From Acidobacteriota bacterium (GTDB lineage Bacteria > Acidobacteriota > Terriglobia > Terriglobales > Acidobacteriaceae), in contig JAJYVU010000004.1 of assembly GCA_021791875.1 (NCBI GenBank), forward strand, positions 1 to 64,000: DNA of 64,000 nt, read 5' to 3'. Each line of letters starts with the position of its first letter. The first letter of the stretch is position 1. Below are positions 53,034 to 60,533 of this stretch, piece by piece. Below the pieces are notes generated by a model that made no database searches, was not told the origin of the DNA, and saw nothing but the letters and a program-made list of their open reading frames with translations. A program made the translations under genes and the position numbers.

Positions 53034-53594
53034 ATGAACAACACCGCTACGGAAACAGATATCCGCCAGACGTTGGAAGAGCTGACCGCACGCGTCAACG
53101 CCCTCGAACAGTCCGCGGGCAACGACCGTCTCTCCATTGGCGTGATGAGCGGCAATCTCGATACCACCATCGCTGCTTTCATCATTGCCCTGGGCGCGGT
53201 TGCCTATGACATGCAAGTCGACATGTTCTTCACCTTCTGGGCGACAGCCGCATTGCGCGACCCCAGAAAATCACCTCCCAAGGGACTGCTCGACAGGATG
53301 TTCGGCTGGATGCTGCCGCGCAGTTCCCATGCATTGCCGCTTTCAAAAATGCAGATGGCCGGCATCGGCCCCAAAATGATTCGCTCCGTCATGAAGCAGC
53401 GCGGCGTCAAATCTCTGGAACAGCTCATGAAAGAAGCAGCCGAGTTTGGCGTCCGAATCCACGTGTGCGAAATGTCGATGGGCGTCATGGGCCTGAAGGA
53501 AGAAGAGATGATCGACTATCCCGGCATTGATTATGTCGGCGTAGGCTCCTTCATCCAGATGATCGGAGAATCGAAACAGGTCATCTTTCTCTAA
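53034..53594 (+). CDS. DsrE/DsrF-like (DsrE2 group) sulfur-transfer protein
   Basis: 186 residues from ATG 53034 (AAAGGA 8 bases upstream; ATG 53025 is too close). A short coiled coil (about 10-27) precedes a DsrE fold: LSIGVMSGNLDTTIAAFIIALGAVAYDMQVDMFFTFWA (cited only as residues 33-70) with a hydrophobic second helix typical of DsrE2, and the conserved Cys145 in HVCEMSMGVMG. DsrE2-type proteins bind or mobilise sulfane sulfur and are regular partners of TusA in sulfur oxidisers. Last gene of the operon, 33 bases after the QmoC-like gene. Confidence 0.88.
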   Translation: MNNTATETDIRQTLEELTARVNALEQSAGNDRLSIGVMSGNLDTTIAAFIIALGAVAYDMQVDMFFTFWATAALRDPRKSPPKGLLDRMFGWMLPRSSHALPLSKMQMAGIGPKMIRSVMKQRGVKSLEQLMKEAAEFGVRIHVCEMSMGVMGLKEEEMIDYPGIDYVGVGSFIQMIGESKQVIFL

Positions 53595-53631
53595 GGGCAT
53601 CTGTTCAGCAGGGGCGTTCTCGAAGAGACCT

Positions 53632-53656
53632 CCGGCCGTGCAGGAAGCATGGCCGG
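53632..53656. terminator. Hairpin between convergent genes
   Basis: 10-bp stem CCGGCCGTGC/GCATGGCCGG with one G-T pair and loop AGGAA. No T-run follows, so it is only a possible terminator for the DsrE2-like gene and the opposite barrel gene. Confidence 0.45.
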
Positions 53657-53711
53657 TCACCGCCTCGCAAATTCGACGATCCGGTCTTGCCTTGTCTCCG
53701 CGGCTGAATCA

Positions 53712-54323
53712 TCAGGGCAGTCGCCAGACCACACCCGTCGCGATGCGAAAATCATTCTGCGTCGAATCACCCGCGTTCGGAATCTCCGAGTAGACGTAGT
53801 CCAGTTCAATCAGCCGCAGGCCAAAGTGCCGTGTGAACCACAAATTGGCCCCACCGCCAGTCTGGAATCCAAATGATGTCGCGCTGCTGGTCGTGCCCGT
53901 GCTGGTTGGAATCACTGTTCCGTAGGCATGCACGCCGCCCGCCAGAAATTCTCCGAAAATCGACGGCCGGTATCCGCGTTTCCGGCGGGAAGGTTGCCAG
54001 GTGTAGCGCGGCCCAAACAGGAAATTGACCTTCTTGATGCCGACATCGGGAGCAATGTTGGAGGCATGGCCCCCATTCACCTGCGCGGCAATGCCAACGC
54101 CATTCCAGATCCTCCAGTTGGCGTCAATTCCCGCGCCCGGAATCCAGAAACAGTTGCACCCGCTGGAAACGGTCTTCGCCCGTTCCGCGTTATAGGTGAC
54201 CGCAATGCTAGTGGGAATGAAGATGGTCCGCAGAGCCATCTTCTTCTGCGGGGCATTTTGCGCCGCCGCCACGCCAAGGGAAAGTGTGATCAGGAGCCAT
54301 GCACCGGCGATTTGTCTCAGCAT
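53712..54323 (-). CDS. Outer-membrane beta-barrel protein
   Basis: 203 residues from ATG 54323, where the signal peptide (MLRQIAGAWLLITLSLGVAAAQ) begins; the frame is open further upstream into the neighbouring gene. The mature chain has alternating-strand pattern with aromatic ends (NFLFGPRYTW, YRPSIFGEFLAGG, FGFQTGGGANLW, FGLRLIELDYVYSE), typical of OmpA/opacity-type eight-stranded barrels. It starts 14 bases after the NHL/Ig gene, so it probably shares that transcript and may help in its export or anchoring. Confidence 0.75.
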   Translation of the reverse strand: MLRQIAGAWLLITLSLGVAAAQNAPQKKMALRTIFIPTSIAVTYNAERAKTVSSGCNCFWIPGAGIDANWRIWNGVGIAAQVNGGHASNIAPDVGIKKVNFLFGPRYTWQPSRRKRGYRPSIFGEFLAGGVHAYGTVIPTSTGTTSSATSFGFQTGGGANLWFTRHFGLRLIELDYVYSEIPNAGDSTQNDFRIATGVVWRLP

Positions 54324-54337
54324 TCCGCAGTTTCCCT

Positions 54338-56659
54338 CTACTTGACGTTGAGTTGCACGGTCGTCGAGTGCGACAGTGCTCCAGCCGTGCCCGTAATGGT
54401 GACCGTGTAGTTCTGCGATGCATTCCCGAAGAATCCGCTCCTCGATCCGCATCCGGTAATCCCTGCAAAAGCCGCCACCGAGAGTGCCGCCATCAGCAGC
54501 AACATCCGCCACCTGCGCGGCCGCCTCTGCTTCGCATCGCACTCTCCGTGTTCGGCTCTGCGGCTGCGTCTGATATCTGCGAAGGGCAGCAGAACCAGTC
54601 CCAGGGAAAGCGGCGCCGGATCATGCCCGAATTCGGGAGTGACAAGCGCTGCGGTCGTATTCGGCGTCTGGATCGTCAGCGTGATCGTTGTCGTGCCTGC
54701 TCCAGCAGAGATCGTAGCCGGGCTGAAGGTTGCAACCGCGCCGGATGGCAGACCGCTCGCCGAAAGGTGGATGGCCTCCGGGAAGGTCTTGGCCCCTATT
54801 GGGTTGATCACCAAGGTGTAAGTCGCCGTACCGCCGGGCGCCACGGAATCCGAAGTGACGCTGCCGGTCGCCAGGTTCAGACTGAAGTTTTCCACCAGCT
54901 CCGAAACTGCGGCACTGGTGACCGATGTGAAAGCCGCACTGCCGCTGTAAATCGCAGTGATGTTGTTCGTGCCCGCCGCAAGCGTACTATCGGTGATCGT
55001 GGCCATGCCGGCGTTCAGTGGTGCGCTGCCGATTGCGGTCGTGCCGTCCAGGAACGTAACCGTCCCGGTCGGAGTAATACCTCCGGAAGACACCATGGCG
55101 GTCAGGGTCACAGGATTATCCAGGAGCACGGCTGAGGGTGATGTCTGCAGCGTAATGGATGGCGTCCCCTGCGAGGCCGTTCCCGCCAGCAGAATAGTCT
55201 GCGGAACAACTCCGCTGCCGCCAACCACAAGGCTGCCCTGCGAGCCTCCGGAAGCCATGGGCTCGAAGACAACGGCCTCGGTGCAACTTTGTCCAGCGCC
55301 CAGCGTAATCGGCAGTGCGGGGCACGTACCTCCGCTGGCGGTCGCAAAACTACCGGTGACGTTGAGCGATTGCACCGTGAGCGTGCCGCTGCCGGAATTC
55401 GCAATGGTTACATCCTGCGGGCTGCTCGTGATCCCAACCGCTTGCGAACCATAAGTCAGGGTCGGCAGATTCACGCCGCGAACACGCTCATTCAGGGCAT
55501 CGGCAATCACAACTCCACCGGCGGAGTTGATCGCTGCATCGTTCGGATTATTCAGGACGGCATTAGCTGCCGCGCCGCCGTCGCCCCCATAGCCCTGCAC
55601 GCCGGTCCCGGCCACAGTGGATATCCCGCCGTTCCCCACCTCGCGCAAACGATTGTTATTCGTGTCGGCGATATAGATATCACCGGCCGCATCTATCGCA
55701 ACCCCCGTGGGTCTGGCAAGTTGTGCCGCGGTGGCGCTGCCGCCGTCGCCGCTGTAGCCGCCCGAGAACGTCACCGGCCCGCTGCCGGCAACCGTGTTGA
55801 TGGTGCCGTGGCTCACTTCGCGAATCCGGTTGTTGTGCGAGTCTGCGATATAGATGTTGCCACTCGTATCCACGGCAACACCCATCGGCGTGTCCAGCTC
55901 CGCGCTGGTCGCCGCGCCGCCATCGCCACCGAAACCCTGCTCGCCATTGCCCGCGATGGTCGTAATCTTTCCGCCGCTCACTTCGCGAATGCGCTGGTTG
56001 TCTGTGTCGGCGATGTACAGGTTTCCCGTCGCATCCACCGCAACCGCCGTTGGCAGATCCAGTTCCGCGCTCGTCGCCGAGCCACCGTCTCCGGCATAGC
56101 CCGCGATTCCATTGCCCGCCACGGTCGTGATGATGCCATTGCTGACCTCGCGAATGCGGTTGTTCTGCGAATCCGCAATATAGAGGTTGCCGCTGGAGTC
56201 GATCGCGATTCCCGTCGGAGCATTCAGTTCCGCGCTGGTCGCCGCACCCCCATCACCGCTGAAGCCCTGCTCGCCATTGCCCGCGATGGTCGTTACAACA
56301 CCGGTGACTGAAACCTCGCGGATGACATTGTTGTTCGTATCGGCAATGAAGAGATCGCCCTTCGAGTCGTAGGCGACTGCGCTCGGCGAAGCAAAAGTAG
56401 CGCTCGTTGCCGCTCCGTTGTTCCCGGAGTAGCCGGCCACGCCCGTCCCGGCCACCGTGCTGGCCGTTGCCGTGGGTGTGACCTTGAGAATCGCCTGCCC
56501 AAGCGCCGCCGGTGCAAAAGCCAGCAAGACTCCGGCTCCGGCCGCCATTGCCATGGCGTGGATAGCCCCATATCTGCCCCTGCCCGTAGCGAGTCTGCGG
56601 AGCTTCATCAGGCCCTCAGAAGCGCGATTTTCCCGTTGGAACCCTGGCTCTTTGCTCAT
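54338..56659 (-). CDS. Exported NHL-repeat/Ig-like surface protein
   Basis: 773 residues. A long N-region with a signal peptide (about 29-54, cleavage near LGQA) is followed by five to six NHL propeller blades (about 65-385), each near 55 residues and of the form P-GIAIDSSGNLYIADSQNNRIREV plus TVAGNG-GYAGDGG. At DNA level the blades are near-copies (55560-56470). Then come an ASPM/SPD-2-like segment (about 390-490) and Ig-like domains (about 495-690). Near the C-terminus a basic patch and hydrophobic helix (MLLLMAALSVAAFAGITGCG) are unusual and might anchor the protein. ATG 56659 overlaps the GNAT gene stop (ATGA). Such proteins are frequent in Acidobacteriota, with unknown ligands. Confidence 0.8.
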   Translation of the reverse strand: MSKEPGFQRENRASEGLMKLRRLATGRGRYGAIHAMAMAAGAGVLLAFAPAALGQAILKVTPTATASTVAGTGVAGYSGNNGAATSATFASPSAVAYDSKGDLFIADTNNNVIREVSVTGVVTTIAGNGEQGFSGDGGAATSAELNAPTGIAIDSSGNLYIADSQNNRIREVSNGIITTVAGNGIAGYAGDGGSATSAELDLPTAVAVDATGNLYIADTDNQRIREVSGGKITTIAGNGEQGFGGDGGAATSAELDTPMGVAVDTSGNIYIADSHNNRIREVSHGTINTVAGSGPVTFSGGYSGDGGSATAAQLARPTGVAIDAAGDIYIADTNNNRLREVGNGGISTVAGTGVQGYGGDGGAAANAVLNNPNDAAINSAGGVVIADALNERVRGVNLPTLTYGSQAVGITSSPQDVTIANSGSGTLTVQSLNVTGSFATASGGTCPALPITLGAGQSCTEAVVFEPMASGGSQGSLVVGGSGVVPQTILLAGTASQGTPSITLQTSPSAVLLDNPVTLTAMVSSGGITPTGTVTFLDGTTAIGSAPLNAGMATITDSTLAAGTNNITAIYSGSAAFTSVTSAAVSELVENFSLNLATGSVTSDSVAPGGTATYTLVINPIGAKTFPEAIHLSASGLPSGAVATFSPATISAGAGTTTITLTIQTPNTTAALVTPEFGHDPAPLSLGLVLLPFADIRRSRRAEHGECDAKQRRPRRWRMLLLMAALSVAAFAGITGCGSRSGFFGNASQNYTVTITGTAGALSHSTTVQLNVK
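55560..56470. repeat. Tandem NHL-blade coding repeats (about 165 bp each)
   Basis: Segments such as CCCTGCTCGCCATTGCCCGC recur at about 55938 and 56261, and ATTCCATTGCCCGCC-like stretches recur between them, in register with the 55-residue protein blades. High identity suggests recent duplication or gene conversion, and the number may vary between strains. Confidence 0.65.
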
Positions 56660-57720
56660 GCGTGCGCCTGCAATGCACAGTCGGCGTCATCTGCTTCCTG
56701 TGTGTCAAAAGACTCTTCCCGCAGCCACCGAAGCATCCGTGGATATATCGAAGGTTGCCCTGCCCGCGGCTGTGTCGTCATGCCAATCCACCACAGGTAC
56801 GGCAGTCCGACGGCTCTTCCATGCGCATAATCATGCAGCAGTTGGCTCGCCTGGCCGCGGTATCCGTGCTCGTGAAAAACCACTTCAGCAGAAATACCAA
56901 GGTGCAAGGCCGCGGCATAAGACCATGCCAGCGCACCCATCTCTTCCGCTGCATCCGAATTAGTCAGCGGCTCCATTGCTCTCTGCCGTGGCATCCTCAC
57001 CGCAAGATGCCCCGCCTCATGCAGCAAATCGCCGGGGTAGAGCAGCGCATCCACATCGATGCGCAGCCCGTTGGGAATCGTTTGAATGCCGGGCAGAAAA
57101 TCACCGGAAGTAATCGCGCCGAACTCAATCGCAAGCCCAATCTCTTTCAGGAAAGTCACCACGCGGCAGACAATCTCGTCGTGATCAGCGCGGCGCACCA
57201 TGTCATGCTGCTCGGCGCCGGATGGATTCACGGACGCTTCTGCCCGCACAGGCTGCCATTCCATCTCCATCGAGAGGGCATCGCTTGAGATACTTGCAAA
57301 TCCAAGCCTCTGATACAGACGCCCGGCTCCGCTCTCTTTCATCACGCGCAACCGGACTGGCAGCGAAGCCTTCTGAGCCGCCAGCTGTACCCGCTCCAGG
57401 GCTTGCGTTCCGATGCCGCGATTCCGGTAGTTCGCGAGCACCGCTACATCCATCACGCGAATGCAATCCAACCGCCGGTCAACTAGAATCCTACCCACCC
57501 TCGTACCGTCGCTCAGGCAAAGAATTTCGTCAGCCAGATTCGCCGCAGCCTGCGAATAGCTGAATTCCCGGCCGCGATATTGCATCTCCAGCAGTGGCTG
57601 CAACTGATCGGCAGACAGGCCCAGCGGCGCAAGTTCCGCTGCTTTCTCCTCGGCAAAAAGCGCGAAGAGCACCCGAGCATCTGCTGGTGTTGCGGGCCGG
57701 ATTGTGATGCGGTCATCCAT
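56656..57720 (-). CDS. GNAT acetyltransferase fused to a zincin-like HEAGH domain
   Basis: 354 residues from ATG 57720. The GNAT domain (about 1-155) has VMDVAVLANYRNRGIGTQAL, with the acetyl-CoA loop RNRGIG at 99-104, and the AGRLYQRLGF terminus. Residues of about 175-354 form a second domain with DLLHEAGHLAV (HEAGH at 234-238) and a further EMGALAWSYAAALHLG helix, which looks like a gluzincin core with a possible third ligand Glu. Such fusions are unusual. The tail-collar gene lies upstream beyond a 10-bp hairpin; GNAT genes beside microcystin-dependent/tail-collar proteins are a recurring pairing (recollection). The stop overlaps the NHL/Ig gene start by 4 bases. Confidence 0.75.
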   Translation of the reverse strand: MDDRITIRPATPADARVLFALFAEEKAAELAPLGLSADQLQPLLEMQYRGREFSYSQAAANLADEILCLSDGTRVGRILVDRRLDCIRVMDVAVLANYRNRGIGTQALERVQLAAQKASLPVRLRVMKESGAGRLYQRLGFASISSDALSMEMEWQPVRAEASVNPSGAEQHDMVRRADHDEIVCRVVTFLKEIGLAIEFGAITSGDFLPGIQTIPNGLRIDVDALLYPGDLLHEAGHLAVRMPRQRAMEPLTNSDAAEEMGALAWSYAAALHLGISAEVVFHEHGYRGQASQLLHDYAHGRAVGLPYLWWIGMTTQPRAGQPSIYPRMLRWLREESFDTQEADDADCALQAHA

Positions 57721-57733
57721 GCAAATAAGTGTT

Positions 57734-57758
57734 CGGCCGGTGGCGAAACCACCGGCCG
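57734..57758 (-). terminator. Strong hairpin between tail-collar and GNAT-zincin genes
   Basis: Perfect 10-bp stem CGGCCGGTGG/CCACCGGCCG with loop CGAAA, just before the GNAT start codon. On the minus strand only AACACTTATTTGC follows, a weak T stretch. It may partly terminate or attenuate. Confidence 0.6.
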
Positions 57759-57766
57759 GTCGATGA

Positions 57767-58324
57767 TTATTGGCGGCTCGGGAAAATGCCCTGTAATGCA
57801 ATGATGAAGTTGAGCACAAGGTAGGGCGGCTCGATCGACAGAGGAACGCTGCCACCGGTATAGCCCGTCTGATATGCGCCCCCGGTTTGCCCTTGAGTTG
57901 GGCTGGCAGCATACGACATCGTGGTGGCAGCCGACCGATCCGGAAGAGTGGTTACATCCACTGCGGGATAGCCGTTTACTGGGCTCGAAGATGTTCCGTT
58001 CGCATTCGACACTGGCGGAGCCACGGGATGGTTATGCGGCGGAAGGTTGGCCGCAGTCAACGAGACATTCGTCTGACCGCCGATTTGTCCTTGCGCATAG
58101 AACGGCAGACCGGGTCCTTGTCCAAAATTGATGGGCGCGCGCCCACGCAGGTCAGGCAGGGCAAAGGTCCGCACGCCGTCGCCTCCGTACGTTGTTCCCA
58201 GAAGCGCAAACAACGGTTGATATGACGAAATCTGCAATAGCTGCCCGTTGCACAACGCCCACCCCTGCGGGGCAAAGTTAAATCCAACCATCTTGATCTC
58301 GCCGATAAAAGGATCCATGCTCAT
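57767..58324 (-). CDS. Phage tail-collar domain protein (microcystin-dependent protein-like)
   Basis: 185 residues from ATG 58324. The collar domain (about 5-65; FIGEIKMVGFNFAPQGWALCNGQLLQI quoted only in part as GFNFAPQGWALCNGQ, then LFALLGTTYGGDG and FALPDLRGRAP) is followed by a Gly/Ser/Thr-rich stalk with PPHNHPV and a C-terminal hydrophobic PYLVLNFIIALQGIFPS. This is the MdpB/tail-fibre-like family found in bacterial chromosomes outside prophages. No other phage genes are present. Role unknown; surface display or contractile-system tips have been proposed for relatives. The reading frame is open upstream to 58465 but without similarity. Confidence 0.88.
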   Translation of the reverse strand: MSMDPFIGEIKMVGFNFAPQGWALCNGQLLQISSYQPLFALLGTTYGGDGVRTFALPDLRGRAPINFGQGPGLPFYAQGQIGGQTNVSLTAANLPPHNHPVAPPVSNANGTSSSPVNGYPAVDVTTLPDRSAATTMSYAASPTQGQTGGAYQTGYTGGSVPLSIEPPYLVLNFIIALQGIFPSRQ

Positions 58325-58530
58325 TGCGCTTTCTCTGCCCTGTAGGGCAGGGTGGTCGCTTTCTCGCGACTGTTTCAATCTGTAGAGCGGAAACGTCCAC
58401 TCTGTTCCATATCGTTTAGCGGGCTCTTGATGCCCTGCAATAACGCCATATCGCAAAAGGAACACATCTCATCACTCAGCCGGTCTGAGCGCCGGCTTTC
58501 AACTTTTCCAGGCAATCATTTCTTGCGGCA

Positions 58531-60261
58531 TTACTGACACACCAACTGCGTGCTGAAAAGAACAGCCGGCGTGCCGTTTGTCTGATTGAACTGAAACTCA
58601 AGCGTATCTCCGGCGGAGACTGCAAACGTATGCTTGGTGTCCGAACAGCTTGCCACCCCGCTTGGTCCAGCGATTCCAGGGTTGTTGACCATGCAGGTCA
58701 TGTTAGTTGGGTTGTCGTTCAAAAAGACCGTAAAAACCGCACTGTCGGATCCCACAAGTGACGTATCTGTTTCTTCACCCCTTACGTAGAGGCCGGTAAC
58801 GGTGCAAGCGGAGGGGACACGCACATCCCCTGCGCCTGGGACTTCATCCAGGGTCGCGTTCGGGACGTAAACGCCAATAGGCGGTACATAATACATAAGT
58901 GCATTGGTGGGACTCGTGATCTGCGCCGTAAACGTGATCGGCTCGGCTGGTCCGGTTGGTCCGGTCGGCCCTGTTGGTCCGGTCGGCCCTTGCGGCCCGG
59001 CCACACCCTGTAGGCCTTGGGCCCCGGTCGCGCCCGTCGCGCCTTCCGCCGCCACTTCGATCCAGGGCTGGCCGCTGCCGTTGTGAGATGAGGGGTCAGT
59101 CCCAGCCGGGGTTGCCGTGGCCAGGTAATAGCTGGAGCCATTCGTACCGCAGGTGCTTACACAGGAGACGATCTGCCCCACGGTATAGGTGGTTGCCGAG
59201 TTGTATTCGGTCACCGAGGAGAATGTGCCCGCGGCACCTGTGGCTCCGGTCGCGCCGGTGGCTCCCGTCGGCCCCGTAACACCGGTGGCTCCGGTCGCGC
59301 CAGTCGCGCCAGTAGCTCCCGTCGGCCCCTGCAGTCCTTGTGGTCCCTGCGGTCCTGCTGGTCCTATCGGTCCCATGGGCCCCATCGGTCCCGCGGAACC
59401 CGCAGCGCCGGTGGCTCCCGTCGCGCCCGTCGCGCCTTCCTGCGCCAGCAGCGCCCAAACCGTGGAATCAGAGGGTGGCGTGACGTTGAGGTTTCCTTGC
59501 AGCGCGATGTAGCTGCTCCCGTTGTAGTAGACAGCATCGCCAAGCTGGTAGGTGGCAGTACTGTTCCAGGTGCCCTGGAAGGTGAGCGGCGGGCCGGCCG
59601 CGCCCGTTGCACCGGTGGCTCCTGTCACACCTGGAAGGCCCTGAACGCCGGTTGCCCCCGTCGCTCCGGTAGGTCCTGGCGGTCCCATCGGCCCTTGGGG
59701 CCCCTGATTCACCAGTGTCAAATCCAGGATCGCCGGATGCGCCGTCTGATCGTTCTCCTTGCTGTCCAGAACAACATTCGCCCCGGAAGACGTGAGCGCG
59801 AACCCGTAATTCGACGCAGGCGTCGTCACCCACGACTGCACCTGCGACGTAACATCCACGGCTACATATTCCCCCGCCGCGCTCACCGCGAACGAGCCAA
59901 TCGACGCCCCCATCGAGGGCATGGAATTGTACGTCACCCCCGACTCGCTCCAGCTGCTCGTGATCGGCGACACGGAAACCGTGCCCCCCGCGTTCACGCG
60001 ATTCACAAACACAAACAGCGTCGCGCTTTCCACCTGCGCCGCCGTCGTTCCGGCAGGCAAAGAGGCAAGACTGAACTGCAGCAGCGAGGTGTTGCCGTTG
60101 CCAACGTACAGGTTGCTCAGCGAGCCCAGGTTTGTACTCGGACGGCTGGAATCGACGGAGGCGTCTCCGGTCACTGGCAACTGCGCAGCGCGTGCAAACG
60201 GGACCAATACCGCCACGCACAGCACCGCCACAAGGGCTTGAAAGGCGAAGTTTTGCTTCAC
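58531..60261 (-). CDS. Exported collagen-like protein with N-terminal DNRLRE domain
   Basis: 576 residues. Signal peptide (1-25, cleavage at ARAA). Residues 26-185 form a DNRLRE-type beta-sandwich (ASVDSSRPSTNLGSLSNLYVG, VTSQVQSWV). Then three blocks of Gly-X-Y collagen triplets, mostly GATGAT and GPTGPT, interrupted by two carbohydrate-binding-like modules with the pattern W-STATYQLGDAVYYNGSSYIAL. The C-terminal 120 residues are a globular head. It should trimerise into a filament on or outside the cell, like Bacillus BclA or phage fibres. The triplet DNA (about 58930-59040, 59220-59420, 59590-59710) is highly repetitive and prone to length change. Confidence 0.85.
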   Translation of the reverse strand: MKQNFAFQALVAVLCVAVLVPFARAAQLPVTGDASVDSSRPSTNLGSLSNLYVGNGNTSLLQFSLASLPAGTTAAQVESATLFVFVNRVNAGGTVSVSPITSSWSESGVTYNSMPSMGASIGSFAVSAAGEYVAVDVTSQVQSWVTTPASNYGFALTSSGANVVLDSKENDQTAHPAILDLTLVNQGPQGPMGPPGPTGATGATGVQGLPGVTGATGATGAAGPPLTFQGTWNSTATYQLGDAVYYNGSSYIALQGNLNVTPPSDSTVWALLAQEGATGATGATGAAGSAGPMGPMGPIGPAGPQGPQGLQGPTGATGATGATGATGVTGPTGATGATGATGAAGTFSSVTEYNSATTYTVGQIVSCVSTCGTNGSSYYLATATPAGTDPSSHNGSGQPWIEVAAEGATGATGAQGLQGVAGPQGPTGPTGPTGPTGPAEPITFTAQITSPTNALMYYVPPIGVYVPNATLDEVPGAGDVRVPSACTVTGLYVRGEETDTSLVGSDSAVFTVFLNDNPTNMTCMVNNPGIAGPSGVASCSDTKHTFAVSAGDTLEFQFNQTNGTPAVLFSTQLVCQ

Positions 60262-60533
60262 GGAGAGCCTCCACGAACGGGCCGGCTGGAATATTTCCAG
60301 CAGAGAAGAGCAGAAACGGCAATGAGAAAAGCACCTGAACGATCGTCAGGCTCACTAAATTTACGGCTTCCTCAAGTTAGTGGAGACCTTATGGAAAGTC
60401 AAAACAATTATTCGTCACCTTCCTGCGGATCCAACTGGCTTGCGGCAATAGCCCGAATAGGGTCGCCCGCTTCAACTGCGCCTGCGCAGGTGTAAACTCA
60501 CCGTGAGCCCGATTTGCCGTGAAGAGAAAAGAA

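Noticed and set aside
57767-60261. Prophage remnant suggested by the tail-collar and collagen-like genes
   Set aside because: No integrase, terminase, capsid, tail-tube or lysis gene is nearby; chromosomal microcystin-dependent-type proteins are common outside phages.
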